From assembly GCA_937952995.1 (NCBI GenBank), contig CALFYB010000260.1, forward strand, positions 1 through 16,349: a stretch of DNA of 16,349 nt, read 5' to 3'. The notes below the pieces were generated by a model, which ran no database searches, was not told the DNA's origin, and was given only the letters and a program-made list of their open reading frames with translations. The DNA is from an uncultured Caulobacteraceae bacterium. GTDB taxonomy: Bacteria > Pseudomonadota > Alphaproteobacteria > Caulobacterales > Caulobacteraceae. Shown here one piece after another: positions 14,262 through 16,349 of the stretch; position 1 is the stretch's first letter; every line of letters starts with the position of its first letter. Both the position numbers and the translations under genes were made by a program.

Positions 14262-14384
14262 GACCAACCTCCTCCATAACCCGGGCACGCCCTCTGACGG
14301 AGCGTTGCAGACCTTCAATAGAAGGCCTTACCCAACGTTATGGGAAGGAAAAATCGCGGAAAAATAAAAGTGCCTGTGAGCGCC

Positions 14385-15701
14385 CTATTTTCCAGTCACA
14401 CGCCAGATGACATTGCCGACATCGTCAGCGACCAGAACGCCGCCAGCCTTGTCGACGGCAACGCCTGCGGGACGACCACGCGCCTGACCCTTGTCATTCA
14501 AGAACCCGGTCAGGATATCCTGCGGCGAACCATTGGGCTTGCCGTCCTTGAAGGGCACGAACAGCACCTTGTAGCCGTTGACGGGATTGCGGTTCCAAGA
14601 GCCATGCTGACCGATAAAGGCACCGTTCAGATAGGCAGCCGGAAGGGCCGCGCCCTGATAGAAGGCCAACCCGAGTGAAGCGGTGTGTGCTCCCAGCGCA
14701 TAGTCTGGCTTGATCGCCTTGGCCACCAGATCCGGCCGCTGCGGGCTGACCCGGCTGTCGACGGTCTGGCCATAATAGCTATAGGGCCAGCCATAGAAGC
14801 CGCCCTCTTTGACCGAGGTCATATAGTCTGGCACCAGATCATTGCCGATCTCGTCGCGCTCATTGGCAGCGGTCCACAGGGCACCCGATTGAGGGTTCCA
14901 GGCCAAGCCATTGGGGTTGCGAATGCCCGAAGCGAAGACGCGGGTCGCGCCGGTCTTGACGTCAATGGCCAGGATCGCCGCACGATTGACCTCAGCTTCC
15001 ATGCCGTTCTCACCAACATTGCTGTTGGAGCCGGAGGTGGCATAGAGGGTCGCGCCATCCGGGCTGGCGAGGATGTTCTTAGTCCAGTGGTGATTGATCG
15101 GACCGGCTGGCAGGTCGGCAACCTTGCGTCCCTTGGCCGTGATGGCGGTCTCGCCAGACGCATAGGGGAAGGCCACAACGGCGTCGGTATTGGCGACATA
15201 GAGCGTGTCGCCGATCAGGCTCATGCCGAAGGGAGAGTTCAGGCCGGTGAGGAAGGTCGTCTTGAGCTCCGCCACACCATCGCCATTGGCATCCCGTAAG
15301 AGAACGATCCGATTGGGGCTCTTGGTGACGGCCCCAGCCGCAGACATGATCTTCGTCGCGATCCAGCCCTTTAGACCGCCAGAATCGCCGGGGCGCTCGG
15401 GCGAATTGGTCTCAGCCACCAGCACATCCCCATTGGGCAGGACATAGAGCCAACGCGGATGGTCCAGCCCGCGGGCCAAGGCGGACACCTTCAGACCTTC
15501 GGCGGCCTTAGGAGTCTCACCGGCCGCCCATCCGACGACCTTAGCGATCTTGACGACGGGCAGCGCCTGCTTCTTGGCATCCGGCAAGACCGGGTTTGGT
15601 CCAAATCCATTCTCGACTGGCAGAGCACCGCCTGGCGCGCAGGCCGCTAGAGTGAGAACCAACGGGGCAGCAAGCAGGGCGGAGCGGCTCAGTATCGACA
15701 T
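14385..15701 (-). CDS. Lipoprotein, PQQ-type sugar (sorbosone) dehydrogenase-like beta-propeller
   Basis: The 438-residue product starts with a lipoprotein signal peptide (lipobox LAAC, lipidated Cys at residue 21), so it should be membrane-anchored facing the periplasm. The mature part resembles the soluble glucose/sorbosone dehydrogenase family: DHPRWLYVLPNGDVLVAETN early on, an RDANGDGVAE segment that looks like a calcium-binding loop, LNSPFGMSL, AGPINHHWTKNI, ASGIRNPNGLAWNP, NERDEIGNDLVPDY, IGQHGSWNRNPVNGYKV and GRPAGVAVDKAGGVLVADD near the end. The repeated blade pattern indicates a six-bladed propeller with PQQ and calcium. The sugar substrate is unknown, and no PQQ synthesis genes are in the window. 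TAGGA lies about 7 bases before the ATG. Confidence 0.88.
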   Translation of the reverse strand: MSILSRSALLAAPLVLTLAACAPGGALPVENGFGPNPVLPDAKKQALPVVKIAKVVGWAAGETPKAAEGLKVSALARGLDHPRWLYVLPNGDVLVAETNSPERPGDSGGLKGWIATKIMSAAGAVTKSPNRIVLLRDANGDGVAELKTTFLTGLNSPFGMSLIGDTLYVANTDAVVAFPYASGETAITAKGRKVADLPAGPINHHWTKNILASPDGATLYATSGSNSNVGENGMEAEVNRAAILAIDVKTGATRVFASGIRNPNGLAWNPQSGALWTAANERDEIGNDLVPDYMTSVKEGGFYGWPYSYYGQTVDSRVSPQRPDLVAKAIKPDYALGAHTASLGLAFYQGAALPAAYLNGAFIGQHGSWNRNPVNGYKVLFVPFKDGKPNGSPQDILTGFLNDKGQARGRPAGVAVDKAGGVLVADDVGNVIWRVTGK

Positions 15702-16063
15702 GGATCGGTCCTAAAGAGTGTGAGTGTGAACACAGATGTTGTTCTCAAGGCGTCAAAATAGGGGAGTGGCCTCAAAAAGCTAGGCTTCCAAATCGGGTTG
15801 AACGGGATGAAGACGCAACGTCAGTTCATTATTTCGAGACGTTTTCTGTCCTATCGCATTGAGATCTACGTCGCAGGCCGCATTTCCATTGGATTTATGA
15901 GGGATTTGTGGCATAGTCCCCAGATCGAATATCGCTATGGTTCGGCCGCTCTCCCTGCTTGCTCTTCGGATCGAGCTCCCGAGCTTTCTACGATCCTCTA
16001 CGACCATTTGATCGCCTGTCCCCCGGGGATAGTGCGAATATTGACACTCGAAAGGCGACTCTC
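15702..16063. other. 362-base intergenic region between divergent lipoprotein and csp genes
   Basis: This gap must carry the promoters of both divergent genes and probably a long untranslated csp leader. I see tandem GTGTGA repeats near 15719-15730 and an AAAGG ribosome binding site (16051-16055) before csp. Open frames here (for example 15798-16082) run out of frame into csp and lack convincing start signals. I find no firm -35/-10 pair. Confidence 0.5.
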
Positions 16064-16273
16064 ATGGCCACTGGCGTTGTGAAATGGTTCAATTCCACCA
16101 AGGGTTACGGCTTCATCCAACCCGATGACGGTAGCTCTGATGTATTTGTTCATATTTCAGCGGTAGAACGGTCGGGCCTTGGCTCGCTGAACGAAGGCCA
16201 GAAGCTGAGCTACGAACTCGAGCGCGACCAGCGCTCGGGCAAGACCTCGGCGGGCCAGCTGCAAGCCTCCTAA
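16064..16273 (+). CDS. cspA: Cold-shock protein, CspA family
   Basis: A 69-residue single cold-shock domain (OB fold) that binds single-stranded RNA and DNA and melts mRNA secondary structure. RNP1 is KGYGFIQP (13-20) and RNP2 is VFVHIS (27-32 region); the start MATGVVKWFNS is diagnostic. The C-terminal half, with SAVERSGLGSLNEGQKLSYELE, is the alphaproteobacterial form. The start is ATG 16064, 8 bases after AAAGG; the frame stays open upstream to 15959, but that part does not resemble any Csp. Several Csp paralogues usually exist, so the letter A is nominal. The long upstream gap fits a structured, cold-responsive leader. A GC hairpin terminator follows 22 bases after the stop. Confidence 0.96.
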   Translation: MATGVVKWFNSTKGYGFIQPDDGSSDVFVHISAVERSGLGSLNEGQKLSYELERDQRSGKTSAGQLQAS

Positions 16274-16295
16274 GGGCTCACAGCACCAAAGCTTG

Positions 16296-16333
16296 ACGGG
16301 CCGGTCTCCTTGCGGAGGCCGGCCCGTTCTCAT
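16296..16333 (+). terminator. Hairpin terminator after csp
   Basis: ACGGGCCGGTCTCC (16296-16309) pairs with GGAGGCCGGCCCGT (16314-16327) around a TTGC loop: a 14-bp stem with one T-G wobble, followed by a short T-rich run (TCTCATT). The stem is very stable though the T tract is imperfect. Confidence 0.8.
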
Positions 16334-16349
16334 TGGGGCTCAGAAGCCG

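Noticed and set aside
15798..16082. 94-residue frame before csp
   Set aside because: It overlaps the csp start out of frame, shows no family resemblance and lacks a good start; the region is better explained as promoter and leader.

Overview
The window looks like chromosomal housekeeping DNA from an alphaproteobacterium, with a Caulobacterales-type organism as my best guess. The guess rests on overall GC-rich coding sequence, the alphaproteobacterial forms of GreA and CspA, an ELM1-family protein next to greA, a TorF-type porin, and a short stand-alone CinA-like protein. No phage, transposon, CRISPR array or rRNA operon is visible.

Layout, left to right. Positions 3-503 (+) are the C-terminal end of a UvrD/PcrA helicase. 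Next come greA and an ELM1-family gene (635-2131, +). A compact regulatory gap (2132-2321) holds a terminator-like hairpin and a perfect 7-3-7 palindrome just before nadA. The tightly packed nadA-nadB-nadC operon (2322-5789, +) encodes the whole aspartate-to-NaMN route. An extradiol dioxygenase of the YgiD/DODA type (5867-6637, +) runs tail-to-tail, with a 4-base overlap, into queF (6634-7095, -). A divergent SDR gene follows (7211-8014, +). The 313-base gap after it contains a second perfect 7-3-7 palindrome and a possible 40-residue small protein. A TorF-type outer-membrane protein (8328-9014, +) ends in a strong intrinsic terminator.

Positions 9221-10336 (+) hold an unrecognised 371-residue gene that is clearly more AT-rich than its surroundings. 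It converges on tRNA-Leu(UAA) (10342-10426, -). The only obvious intrinsic terminator for the tRNA transcript lies inside the antisense strand of this gene. A secreted SPOR-domain protein (10617-11582, +) follows, apparently coupled to a 6-codon leader ORF. Then come four minus-strand genes, in transcription order: a lipoprotein sugar-dehydrogenase-like beta-propeller protein (15701-14385), an APH-family phosphotransferase (14261-13233), an SDR (13211-12477) and a CinA/MoaB-domain protein (12349-11588). A 362-base gap leads to a cold-shock protein gene (16064-16273, +) with a strong GC hairpin terminator.

Functionally, NadB oxidises aspartate to iminoaspartate, NadA condenses it with DHAP to quinolinate, and NadC converts that to NaMN; the palindrome upstream is a good candidate for the NAD-responsive operator. 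The rest is a mixture of core information-processing genes (uvrD, greA, queF, tRNA-Leu, csp) and envelope or redox enzymes. I see no clear new multi-gene system. The items most worth a second look are the AT-rich orphan gene with its embedded antisense terminator, the nadA regulatory gap, and the small-ORF candidates.
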